From Panagrolaimus kolymaensis (lineage: Eukaryota > Nematoda > Chromadorea > Rhabditida > Panagrolaimidae), in NCBI GenBank assembly GCA_028622995.1, contig JAJQJQ010000008.1, positions 124,001 to 188,000 on the forward strand: a stretch of 64,000 bases of DNA, given 5' to 3'. Shown piece by piece: positions 22,634 through 34,434 of the stretch. The position numbers were made by a program, and so were the translations under genes. Numbering within the stretch: position 1 is the first letter of the stretch; each line of letters starts with the position of its first letter. The notes under the pieces were generated by a model that worked only from the letters and a program-made list of their open reading frames with translations, did not search any database and was not told the origin of the DNA.

Positions 22634-24625
22634 GAAGCTAACTTTTTAAGGTTATTCTTCGCGATATTTTTAATTAAATTTTATTGAATCTCGAAATTCT
22701 AGCTTCAAACGTTCCATTCTTGGTGGAGGCGTTAAAAATAGCAATGCTATTACAAAATTTTTGTTTTGAAGCTATCTTTTTAAGGTTATTCTTCGCAATA
22801 TTTATTTTTATTTATTGAATAATTGAAGTCAAGCTTCAAACGTTCCATTCTTGGTGGAGGCGTTAAAAATAGCAATGCTATTACAAAATTTTTGTTTTGA
22901 AGCTATCTTTTTAAGGTTATTCTTCGCAATATTTATTTTTATTTATTGAATAATTGAAGTCAAGCTTCAAACGTTCCATTCTTGGTGGAGGCGTTAAAAA
23001 TAGCAATGCTATTACAAAATTTTTGTTTTGAAGCTAACTTTTTAATGTTATTCTTCGCAATATTTTTAATTTTATTTTATTGAATCTCGAAATTCTAGCT
23101 TCAAACGTTCCATTCTTGGTGGAGGCGTTAAAAATAGCAATGCTATTACAAAATTTTTGTTTTGAAGCTAACTTTTTAAGGTTATTCTTCGCAATATTTT
23201 TAATTTTATTTTATTGAATCTCGAAATTCTAGCTTCAAACGTTCCATTCTTGGTGGAGGCGTTAAAAATAGCAATGCTATTACAAAATTTTTGTTTTGAA
23301 GCTATCTTTTTAAGGTTATTCTTCGCAATATTTATTTTTATTTATTGAATAATTGAAGTCAAGCTTCAAACGTTCCATTCTTGGTGGAGGCGTTAAAAAT
23401 AGCAATGCTATTACAAAATTTTTGTTTTGAAGCTAACTTTTTAAGGTTATTCTTCGCAATATTTTTAATTTTATTTTATTGAATCTCGAAATTCTAGCTT
23501 CAAACGTTCCATTCTTGGTGGAGGCGTTAAAAATAGCAATGCTATTACAAAATTTTTGTTTTGAAGCTATCTTTTTAAGGTTATTCTTCGCAATATTTTT
23601 AATTTTATTTTATTGAATCTCGAAATTCTAGCTTCAAACGTTCCATTCTTGGTGGAGGCGTTAAAAATAGCAATGCTATTACAAAATTTTTGTTTTGAAG
23701 CTAACTTTTTAAGGTTATTCTTCGCAATATTTTTAATTTTATTTTATTGAATCTCGAAATTCTAGCTTCAAACGTTCCATTCTTGGTGGAGGCGTTAAAA
23801 ATAGCAATGCTATTACAAAATTTTTGTTTTGAAGCTATCTTTTTAAGGTTATTCTTCTCAATATTTATTTTTATTTATTGAATAATTGAAGTCAAGCTTC
23901 AAACGTTCCATTCTTGGTGGAGGCGTTAAAAATAGCAATGCTATTACAAAATTTTTGTTTTGAAGCTATCTTTTTAAGGTTATTCTTCTCAATATTTATT
24001 TTTATTTATTGAATAATTGAAGTCAAGCTTCAAACGTTCCATTCTTGGTGGAGGCGTTAAAAATAGCAATGCTATTACAAAATTTTTGTTTTGAAGCTAA
24101 CTTTTTAAGGTTATTCTTCGCGATATTTTTAGTTTTATTTTATTGAATCTCGAAATTCTAGCTTCAAACGTTCCATTCTTGGTGGAGGCGTTAAAAATAG
24201 CAATGCTATTACAAAATTTTTGTTTTGAAGCTATCTTTTTAAGGTTATTCTTCGCAATATTTATTTTTATTTATTGAATAATTGAAGTCAAGCTTCAAAC
24301 GTTCCATTCTTGGTGGAGGCGTTAAAAATAGCAATGCTATTACAAAATTTTTGTTTTGAAGCTAACTTTTTAAGGTTATTCTTCGCAATATTTTTAATTT
24401 TATTTTATTGAATCTCGAAATTCTAGCTTCAAACGTTCCATTCTTGGTGGAGGCGTTAAAAATAGCAATGCTATTACAAAATTTTTGTTTTGAAGCTAAC
24501 TTTTTAAGGTTATTCTTCGCAATATTTTTAATTTTATTTTATTGAATAATTGAAGTCAAGCTTCAAACGTTCCATTCTTGGTGGAGGCGTTAAAAATAGC
24601 AATGCTATTACAAAATTTTTGTTTT
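22634..24625 (+). repeat. 1,992-bp tandem unit, copy 1
   Basis: Fifteen monomers, nine of 134 bp and six of 131 bp, sum to 1,992. It starts with b carrying CTTCGCGATAT and AATTAAATTT, and contains TTTTTAATGTTATTC (about 23,039) and TTTTTAGTTTTATTT (about 24,126). Each of these rare markers recurs 1,992 bp later. It overlaps the end of super-unit copy 2, because the duplicated stretch includes that boundary. Confidence 0.9.
24492..24625 (+). repeat. Hybrid b/c2 monomer at the 1,992-bp duplication junction
   Basis: The first half is type b (ATTTTTAATTTTATTTTATTG); after TTGAAT it switches to the c2 sequence AATTGAAGTCAAGC. The length is 134 bp. It sits exactly between the two 1,992-bp copies, while the matching position at the end of copy 2 (26,484) is a plain b. 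This is what one unequal crossover within the shared TTGAAT stretch would leave behind. Confidence 0.88.
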
Positions 24626-26617
24626 GAAGCTAACTTTTGAAGGTTATTCTTCGCGATATTTTTAATTAAATTTTATTGAATCTCGAAATTCTAGCTTCAA
24701 ACGTTCCATTCTTGGTGGAGGCGTTAAAAATAGCAATGCTATTACAAAATTTTTGTTTTGAAGCTATCTTTTTAAGGTTATTCTTCGCAATATTTATTTT
24801 TATTTATTGAATAATTGAAGTCAAGCTTCAAACGTTCCATTCTTGGTGGAGGCGTTAAAAATAGCAATGCTATTACAAAATTTTTGTTTTGAAGCTATCT
24901 TTTTAAGGTTATTCTTCGCAATATTTATTTTTATTTATTGAATAATTGAAGTCAAGCTTCAAACGTTCCATTCTTGGTGGAGGCGTTAAAAATAGCAATG
25001 CTATTACAAAATTTTTGTTTTGAAGCTAACTTTTTAATGTTATTCTTCGCAATATTTTTAATTTTATTTTATTGAATCTCGAAATTCTAGCTTCAAACGT
25101 TCCATTCTTGGTGGAGGCGTTAAAAATAGCAATGCTATTACAAAATTTTTGTTTTGAAGCTAACTTTTTAAGGTTATTCTTCGCAATATTTTTAATTTTA
25201 TTTTATTGAATCTCGAAATTCTAGCTTCAAACGTTCCATTCTTGGTGGAGGCGTTAAAAATAGCAATGCTATTACAAAATTTTTGTTTTGAAGCTAACTT
25301 TTTAAGGTTATTCTTCGCAATATTTTTAATTTTATTTTATTGAATCTCGAAATTCTAGCTTCAAACGTTCCATTCTTGGTGGAGGCGTTAAAAATAGCAA
25401 TGCTATTACAAAATTTTTGTTTTGAAGCTATCTTTTTAAGGTTATTCTTCGCAATATTTATTTTTATTTATTGAATAATTGAAGTCAAGCTTCAAACGTT
25501 CCATTCTTGGTGGAGGCGTTAAAAATAGCAATGCTATTACAAAATTTTTGTTTTGAAGCTAACTTTTTAAGGTTATTCTTCGCAATATTTTTAATTTTAT
25601 TTTATTGAATCTCGAAATTCTAGCTTCAAACGTTCCATTCTTGGTGGAGGCGTTAAAAATAGCAATGCTATTACAAAATTTTTGTTTTGAAGCTAACTTT
25701 TTAAGGTTATTCTTCGCAATATTTTTAATTTTATTTTATTGAATCTCGAAATTCTAGCTTCAAACGTTCCATTCTTGGTGGAGGCGTTAAAAATAGCAAT
25801 GCTATTACAAAATTTTTGTTTTGAAGCTATCTTTTTAAGGTTATTCTTCTCAATATTTATTTTTATTTATTGAATAATTGAAGTCAAGCTTCAAACGTTC
25901 CATTCTTGGTGGAGGCGTTAAAAATAGCAATGCTATTACAAAATTTTTGTTTTGAAGCTATCTTTTTAAGGTTATTCTTCTCAATATTTATTTTTATTTA
26001 TTGAATAATTGAAGTCAAGCTTCAAACGTTCCATTCTTGGTGGAGGCGTTAAAAATAGCAATGCTATTACAAAATTTTTGTTTTGAAGCTAACTTTTTAA
26101 GGTTATTCTTCGCGATATTTTTAGTTTTATTTTATTGAATCTCGAAATTCTAGCTTCAAACGTTCCATTCTTGGTGGAGGCGTTAAAAATAGCAATGCTA
26201 TTACAAAATTTTTGTTTTGAAGCTATCTTTTTAAGGTTATTCTTCGCAATATTTATTTTTATTTATTGAATAATTGAAGTCAAGCTTCAAACGTTCCATT
26301 CTTGGTGGAGGCGTTAAAAATAGCAATGCTATTACAAAATTTTTGTTTTGAAGCTAACTTTTTAAGGTTATTCTTCGCAATATTTTTAATTTTATTTTAT
26401 TGAATCTCGAAATTCTAGCTTCAAACGTTCCATTCTTGGTGGAGGCGTTAAAAATAGCAATGCTATTACAAAATTTTTGTTTTGAAGCTAACTTTTTAAG
26501 GTTATTCTTCGCAATATTTTTAATTTTATTTTATTGAATCTCGAAATTCTAGCTTCAAACGTTCCATTCTTGGTGGAGGCGTTAAAAATAGCAATGCTAT
26601 TACAAAATTTTTGTTTT
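24626..26617 (+). repeat. 1,992-bp tandem unit, copy 2
   Basis: The starting b shares CTTCGCGATAT and AATTAAATTT with copy 1 but has CTTTTGAAGG (about 24,634) instead of CTTTTTAAGG. The inner order between the TTAATGTT b and the CTTCTC c2 pair differs: b, b, b, c2, b, b here against b, b, c2, b, b, b in copy 1. Total length is unchanged, so a conversion-like change inside the unit is likely. Confidence 0.87.
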
Positions 26618-27945
26618 GAAGCTATCTTTTTAAGGTTATTCTTCGCAATATTTATTTTTATTTATTGAATAATTGAAGTCAAGCTTCAAACGTTCCATTC
26701 TTGGTGGAGGCGTTAAAAATAGCAATGCTATTACAAAATTTTTGTTTTGAAGCTAACTTTTTAAGGTTATTCTTCGCAATATTTTTAATTTTATTTTATT
26801 GAATCTCGAAATTCTAGCTTCAAACGTTCCATTCTTGGTGGAGGCGTTAAAAATAGCAATGCTATTACAAAATTTTTGTTTTGAAGCTATCTTTTTAAGG
26901 TTATTCTTCGCAATATTTTTAATTTTATTTTATTGAATCTCGAAATTCTAGCTTCAAACGTTCCATTCTTGGTGGAGGCGTTAAAAATAGCAATGCTATT
27001 ACAAAATTTTTGTTTTGAAGCTAACTTTTTAAGGTTATTCTTCGCAATATTTTTAATTTTATTTTATTGAATCTCGAAATTCTAGCTTCAAACGTTCCAT
27101 TCTTGGTGGAGGCGTTAAAAATAGCAATGCTATTACAAAATTTTTGTTTTGAAGCTATCTTTTTAAGGTTATTCTTCTCAATATTTATTTTTATTTATTG
27201 AATAATTGAAGTCAAGCTTCAAACGTTCCATTCTTGGTGGAGGCGTTAAAAATAGCAATGCTATTACAAAATTTTTGTTTTGAAGCTATCTTTTTAAGGT
27301 TATTCTTCTCAATATTTATTTTTATTTATTGAATAATTGAAGTCAAGCTTCAAACGTTCCATTCTTGGTGGAGGCGTTAAAAATAGCAATGCTATTACAA
27401 AATTTTTGTTTTGAAGCTAACTTTTTAAGGTTATTCTTCGCGATATTTTTAGTTTTATTTTATTGAATCTCGAAATTCTAGCTTCAAACGTTCCATTCTT
27501 GGTGGAGGCGTTAAAAATAGCAATGCTATTACAAAATTTTTGTTTTGAAGCTATCTTTTTAAGGTTATTCTTCGCAATATTTATTTTTATTTATTGAATA
27601 ATTGAAGTCAAGCTTCAAACGTTCCATTCTTGGTGGAGGCGTTAAAAATAGCAATGCTATTACAAAATTTTTGTTTTGAAGCTAACTTTTTAAGGTTATT
27701 CTTCGCAATATTTTTAATTTTATTTTATTGAATCTCGAAATTCTAGCTTCAAACGTTCCATTCTTGGTGGAGGCGTTAAAAATAGCAATGCTATTACAAA
27801 ATTTTTGTTTTGAAGCTAACTTTTTAAGGTTATTCTTCGCAATATTTTTAATTTTATTTTATTGAATCTCGAAATTCTAGCTTCAAACGTTCCATTCTTG
27901 GTGGAGGCGTTAAAAATAGCAATGCTATTACAAAATTTTTGTTTT
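26618..27945 (+). repeat. Partial third copy (1,328 bp)
   Basis: Ten monomers (c2, b, b beginning GCTATC, b, c2, c2, b with AGTTTTATTT, c2, b, b). The AGTTTTATTT marker is 1,328 bp after that of copy 2. The GCTATC b at 26,883 matches the one at 23,563 in copy 1, at offset 3,320, and is missing from copy 2. Confidence 0.87.
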
Positions 27946-30900
27946 GAAGCTATCTTTTTAAGGTTATTCTTCGCAATATTTATTTTTATTTATTGAATAA
28001 TTGAAGTCAAGCTTCAAACGTTCCATTCTTGGTGGAGGCGTTAAAAATAGCAATGCTATTACAAAATTTTTGTTTTGAAGCTAACTTTTTAAGGTTATTC
28101 TTCGCAATATTTTTAATTTTATTTTATTGAATCTCGAAATTCTAGCTTCAAACGTTCCATTCTTGGTGGAGGCGTTAAAAATAGCAATGCTATTACAAAA
28201 TTTTTGTTTTGAAGCTATCTTTTTAAGGTTATTCTTCGCAATATTTATTTTTATTTATTGAATAATTGAAGTCAAGCTTCAAACGTTCCATTCTTGGTGG
28301 AGGCGTTAAAAATAGCAATGCTATTACAAAATTTTTGTTTTGAAGCTATCTTTTTAAGGTTATTCTTCGCAATATTTATTTTTATTTATTGAATAATTGA
28401 AGTCAAGCTTCAAACGTTCCATTCTTGGTGGAGGCGTTAAAAATAGCAATGCTATTACAAAATTTTTGTTTTGAAGCTATCTTTTTAAGGTTATTCTTCG
28501 CAATATTTATTTTTATTTATTGAATAATTGAAGTCAAGCTTCAAACGTTCCATTCTTGGTGGAGGCGTTAAAAATAGCAATGCTATTACAAAATTTTTGT
28601 TTTGAAGCTAACTTTTTAAGGTTATTCTTCGCAATATTTTTAATTTTATTTTATTTAATCTCGAAATTCTAGCTTCAAACGTTCCATTCTTGGTGGAGGC
28701 GTTAAAAATAGCAATGCTATTACAAAATTTTTGTTTTGAAGCTATCTTTTTAAGGTTATTCTTCGCAATATTTATTTTTATTTATTGAATAATTGAAGTC
28801 AAGCTTCAAACGTTCCATTCTTGGTGGAGGCGTTAAAAATAGCAATGCTATTACAAAATTTTTGTTTTGAAGCTATCTTTTTAAGGTTATTCTTCTCAAT
28901 ATTTATTTTTATTTATTGAATAATTGAAGTCAAGCTTCAAACGTTCCATTCTTGGTGGAGGCGTTAAAAATAGCAATGCTATTACAAAATTTTTGTTTTG
29001 AAGCTAACTTTTTAAGGTTATTCTTCGCGATATTTTTAATTTTATTTTATTGAATCTCGAAATTCTAGCTTCAAACGTTCCATTCTTGGTGGAGGCGTTA
29101 AAAATAGCAATGCTATTACAAAATTTTTGTTTTGAAGCTATCTTTTTAAGGTTATTCTTCTCAATATTTATTTTTATTTATTGAATAATTGAAGTCAAGC
29201 TTCAAACGTTCCATTCTTGGTGGAGGCGTTAAAAATAGCAATGCTATTACAAAATTTTTGTTTTGAAGCTATCTTTTTAAGGTTATTCTTCGCAATATTT
29301 TTAATTTTATTTATTGAATAATTGAAGTCAAGCTTCAAACGTTCCATTCTTGGTGGAGGCGTTAAAAATAGCAATGCTATTACAAAATTTTTGTTTTGAA
29401 GCTAACTTTTTAAGGTTATTCTTCGCGATATTTTTAATTTTATTTTATTGAATCTCGAAATTCTAGCTTCAAACGTTCCATTCTTGGTGGAGGCGTTAAA
29501 AATAGCAATGCTATTACAAAATTTTTGTTTTGAAGCTATCTTTTTAAGGTTATTCTTCTCAATATTTATTTTTATTTATTGAATAATTGAAGTCAAGCTT
29601 CAAACGTTCCATTCTTGGTGGAGGCGTTAAAAATAGCAATGCTATTACAAAATTTTTGTTTTGAAGCTATCTTTTTAAGGTTATTCTTCTCAATATTTAT
29701 TTTTATTTATTGAATAATTGAAGTCAAGCTTCAAACGTTCCATTCTTGGTGGAGGCGTTAAAAATAGCAATGCTATTACAAAATTTTTGTTTTGAAGCTA
29801 TCTTTTTAAGGTTATTCTTCGCAATATTTTTAATTTTATTTATTGAATAATTGAAGTCAAGCTTCAAACGTTCCATTCTTGGTGGAGGCGTTAAAAATAG
29901 CAATGCTATTACAAAATTTTTGTTTTGAAGCTATCTTTTTAAGGTTATTCTTCGCAATATTTATTTTTATTTATTGAATAATTGAAGTCAAGCTTCAAAC
30001 GTTCCATTCTTGGTGGAGGCGTTAAAAATAGCAATGCTATTACAAAATTTTTGTTTTGAAGCTAACTTTTTAAGGTTATTCTTCGCAATATTTTTAATTT
30101 TATTTTATTGAATCTCGAAATTCTAGCTTCAAACGTTCCATTCTTGGTGGAGGCGTTAAAAATAGCAATGCTATTACAAAATTTTTGTTTTGAAGCTATC
30201 TTTTTAAGGTTATTCTTCTCAATATTTATTTTTATTTATTGAATAATTGAAGTCAAGCTTCAAACGTTCCATTCTTGGTGGAGGCGTTAAAAATAGCAAT
30301 GCTATTACAAAATTTTTGTTTTGAAGCTATCTTTTTAAGGTTATTCTTCTCAATATTTATTTTTATTTATTGAATAATTGAAGTCAAGCTTCAAACGTTC
30401 CATTCTTGGTGGAGGCGTTAAAAATAGCAATGCTATTACAAAATTTTTGTTTTGAAGCTATCTTTTTAAGGTTATTCTTCGCAATATTTTTAATTTTATT
30501 TATTGAATAATTGAAGTCAAGCTTCAAACGTTCCATTCTTGGTGGAGGCGTTAAAAATAGCAATGCTATTACAAAATTTTTGTTTTGAAGCTAACTTTTT
30601 AAGGTTATTCTTCGCAATATTTTTAATTTTATTTTATTGAATCTCGAAATTCTAGCTTCAAACGTTCCATTCTTGGTGGAGGCGTTAAAAATAGCAATGC
30701 TATTACAAAATTTTTGTTTTGAAGCTAACTTTTTAAGGTTATTCTTCGCAATATTTTTAATTTTATTTTATTGAATCTCGAAATTCTAGCTTCAAACGTT
30801 CCATTCTTGGTGGAGGCGTTAAAAATAGCAATGCTATTACAAAATTTTTGTTTTGAAGCTAACTTTTTAAGGTTATTCTTCTCAATATTTATTTTTATTT

Positions 30901-31118
30901 ATTGAATAATTGAAGTCAAGCTTCAAACGTTCCATTCTTGGTGGAGGCGTTAAAAATAGCAATGCTATTACAAAATTTTTGTTTTGAAGCTATCTTTTTA
31001 AGGTTATTCTTCGCAATATTTTTAATTTTATTTATTGAATAATTGAAGTCAAGCTTCAAACGTTCCATTCTTGGTGGAGGCGTTAAAAATAGCAATGCTA
31101 TTACAAAATTTTTGTTTT
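27946..31118 (+). repeat. b/c2 mosaic with four e hybrid monomers
   Basis: This is an irregular alternation of b and c2, including three c2 in a row (28211, 28342, 28473) and one taa monomer (28604). Four 133-bp e monomers (29265, 29794, 30454, 30986) combine the b start of the middle segment with TTTATTGAATAATTG of c2. The repeated local order is c2 (CTTCTC), c2 (CTTCTC), e. Confidence 0.88.
29265..29397 (+). repeat. Monomer type e (133-bp b/c2 hybrid), first of four
   Basis: The middle segment reads ATATTTTTAATTTTA as in b, then TTTATTGAATAATTGAAG as in c2. It is one base shorter than the 24,492 hybrid, so the exchange point differs and the two arose separately. Identical copies start at 29,794, 30,454 and 30,986. 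Confidence 0.87.
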
Positions 31119-32323
31119 GAAGCTATCTTTTTAAGGTTATTCTTCGCAATATTTATTTTTATTTATTGAATAATTGAAGTCAAGCTTCAAACGTTCCATT
31201 CTTGGTGGAGGCTTTAAAAATAGCAATGCTATTACAAAATTTTTGTTTTGAAGCTAACTTTTTAAGGTTATTCTTCGCAATATTTTTAATTTTATTTTAT
31301 TGAATCTCGAAATTCTAGCTTCAAACGTTCCATTCTTGGTGGAGGCGTTAAAAATAGCAATGCTATTACAAAATTTTTGTTTTGAAGCTAACTTTTTAAG
31401 GTTATTCTTCGCAATATTTTTAATTTTATTTTATTGAATCTCGAAATTCTAGCTTCAAACGTTCCATTCTTGGTGGAGGCGTTAAAAATAGCAATGCTAT
31501 TACAAAATTTTTGTTTTGAAGCTAACTTTTTAAGGTTATTCTTCGCAATATTTATTTTTATTTATTGAATAATTGAAGTCAAGCTTCAAACGTTCCATTC
31601 ATTGTGGAGGCGTTAAAAATAGCAATGCTATTACAAAATTTTTGTTTTGAAGCTATCTTTTTAAGGTTATTCTTCGCAATATTTATTTTTATTTATTGAA
31701 TAATTGTAGTCAAGCTTCAAACGTTCCATTCTTGGTGGAGGCGTTAAAAATAGCAATGCTATTACAAAATTTTTGTTTTGAAGCTAACTTTTTAAGGTTA
31801 TTCTTCGCAATATTTTTAATTTTATTTTATTGAATCTCGAAATTCTAGCTTCAAACGTTCCATTCTTGGTGGAGGCGTTAAAAATAGCAATGCTATTACA
31901 AAATTTTTGTTTTGAAGCTAACTTTTTAAGGTTATTCTTCGCAATATTTTTAATTTTATTTTATTGAATCTCGAAATTCTAGCTTCAAACGTTCCATTCT
32001 TGGTGGAGGCGTTAAAAATAGCAATGCTATTACAAAATTTTTGTTTTGAAGCTAACTTTTTAAGGTTATTCTTCGCAATATTTATTTTTATTTATTGAAT
32101 AATTGAAGTCAAGCTTCAAACGTTCCATTCATTGTGGAGGCGTTAAAAATAGCAATGCTATTACAAAATTTTTGTTTTGAAGCTATCTTTTTAAGGTTAT
32201 TCTTCGCAATATTTATTTTTATTTATTGAATAATTTTTATTGAATAATTGAAGTCAAGCTTCAAACGTTCCATTCTTGGTGGAGGCGTTAAAAATAGCAA
32301 TGCTATTACAAAATTTTTGTTTT
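31119..32323 (+). repeat. 1,205-bp segment with two four-monomer repeats
   Basis: A c2 with GGAGGCTTTAAAAATAG (31119) is followed by b, b, c2 (CATTCATTG), c3 (31250-31779, 530 bp) and a second set b, b, c2, c2 with insertion (31780-32323, 544 bp). The GGCTTT marker recurs at 32,416, 1,205 bp later, starting another partial copy (c2, b, b). Confidence 0.85.
32179..32323 (+). repeat. 145-bp c2 monomer with a 14-bp internal insertion
   Basis: The middle reads TTTATTGAATAATTTTTATTG and then continues GAATAATTGAAGTC, so ATTGAATAATT is partly repeated. The monomer is 14 bp longer than the 131-bp norm, the only such insertion I saw in the window. It looks like replication slippage on a short direct repeat. 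Confidence 0.88.
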
Positions 32324-34434
32324 GAAGCTATCTTTTTAAGGTTATTCTTCGCAATATTTATTTTTATTTATTGAATAATTGAAGTCAAGCTTCAAACGTT
32401 CCATTCTTGGTGGAGGCTTTAAAAATAGCAATGCTATTACAAAATTTTTGTTTTGAAGCTAACTTTTTAAGGTTATTCTTCGCAATATTTTTAATTTTAT
32501 TTTATTGAATCTCGAAATTCTAGCTTCAAACGTTCCATTCTTGGTGGAGGCGTTAAAAATAGCAATGCTATTACAAAATTTTTGTTTTGAAGCTAACTTT
32601 TTAAGGTTATTCTTCGCGATATTTTTAATTTTATTTTATTGAATCTCGAAATTCTAGCTTCAAACGTTCCATTCTTGGTGGAGGCGTTAAAAATAGCAAT
32701 GCTATTACAAAATTTTTGTTTTGAAGCTATCTTTTTAAGGTTATTCTTCGCAATATTTATTTTTATTTATTGAATAATTGAAGTCAAGCTTCAAACGTTC
32801 CATTCTTGGTGGAGGCGTTAAAAATAGCAATGCTATTACAAAATTTTTGTTTTGAAGCTAACTTTTTAAGGTTATTCTTCGCAATATTTATTTTTATTTT
32901 TTGAATAATTGAAGTCAAGCTTCAAACGTTCCATTCATTGTGGAGGCGTTAAAAATAGCAAATCTATTACTAAATTTTTGTTTTGAAGCTATCTTTTTAA
33001 GGTTATTCTTCGCAATATTTATTTTTATTTATTGAATAATTGAAGTCAAGCTTCAAACGTTCCATTCTTGGTGGAGGCGTTAAAAATAGCAATGCTATTA
33101 CAAAATTTTTGTTTTGAAGCTATCTTTTTAAGGTTATTCTTCGCAATATTTATTTTTATTTATTGAATAATTGTAGTCAAGCTTCAAAAATTCCATTCTT
33201 GGTGGAGGCGTTAAAAATAGCAATGCTATTACAAAATTTTTGTTTTGAAGCTAACTTTTTAAGGTTATTCTTCGCAATATTTTTAATTTTATTTTATTGA
33301 ATCTCGAAATTCTAGCTTCAAACATTCCATTCTTGGTGGAGGCGTTAAAAATAGCAATGCTATTACAAAATTTTTGTTTTGAAGCTAACTTTTTAAGGTT
33401 ATTCTTCGCAATATTTATTTTTATTTATTGAATAATTGAAGTCAAGCTTCAAACGTTCCATTCATTGTGGAGGCGTTAAAAATAGCAATGCTATTACAAA
33501 ATTTTTGTTTTGAAGCTATCTTTTTAAGGTTATTCTTCGCAATATTTTTAATTTTATTTTATTGAATCTCGAAATTCTAGCTTCAAACATTCCATTCTTG
33601 GTGGAGGCGTTAAAAATAGCAATGCTATTACAAAATTTTTGTTTTGAAGCTATCTTTTTAAGGTTATTCTTCGCAATATTTATTTTTATTTATTGAATAA
33701 TTGTAGTCAAGCTTCAAACGTTCCATTCTTGGTGGAGGCGTTAAAAATAGCAATGCTATTACAAAATTTTTGTTTTGAAGCTATCTTTTTAAGGTTATTC
33801 TTCGCAATATTTATTTTTATTTATTGAATAATTGTAGTCAAGCTTCAAACGTTCCATTCTTGGTGGAGGCGTTAAAAATAGCAATGCTATTACAAAATTT
33901 TTGTTTTGAAGCTATCTTTTTAAGGTTATTCTTCGCAATATTTTTAATTTTATTTTATTGAATCTCGAAATTCTAGCTTCAAACATTCCATTCTTGGTGG
34001 AGGCGTTAAAAATAGCAATGCTATTACAAAATTTTTGTTTTGAAGCTAACTTTTTAAGGTTATTCTTCGCAATATTTATTTTTATTTATTGAATAATTGT
34101 AGTCAAGCTTCAAACGTTCCATTCTTGGTGGAGGCGTTAAAAATAGCAATGCTATTACAAAATTTTTGTTTTGAAGCTATCTTTTTAAGGTTATTCTTCG
34201 CAATATTTATTTTTATTTATTGAATAATTGAAGTCAAGCTTCAAACGTTCCATTCTTGGTGGAGGCGTTAAAAATAGCAATGCTATTACAAAATTTTTGT
34301 TTTGAAGCTAACTTTTTAAGGTTATTCTTCGCAATATTTATTTTTATTTATTGAATAATTGTAGTCAAGCTTCAAACGTTCCATTCTTGGTGGAGGCGTT
34401 AAAAATAGCAATGCTATTACAAAATTTTTGTTTT

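Larger units (their letters stand above)
17448..22898 (+). repeat. Super-unit copy 2 (5,451 bp, with internal duplication)
   Basis: It starts with the same CTTCTC c2 and eight a monomers (17579-18650), then a d cassette. Most of the cassette plus three a-type monomers is present twice (18,651 and 19,983) before the sequence rejoins the copy-1 order up to 22,898. The lengths balance: 4,119 + 1,332 = 5,451. Markers AATAATAGAAG (22,422) and AATTAAATTT (22,672) lie exactly 5,451 bp after their copy-1 partners. Confidence 0.9.

Noticed and set aside
13329..22898. Assembly error as the sole cause of the large tandem duplications
   Set aside because: Copies differ by private base changes (for example near 14,147, 15,191 and 15,981) and by an internal 1,332-bp block, which a simple duplicated contig end would not show. 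Read support is still needed to exclude it.
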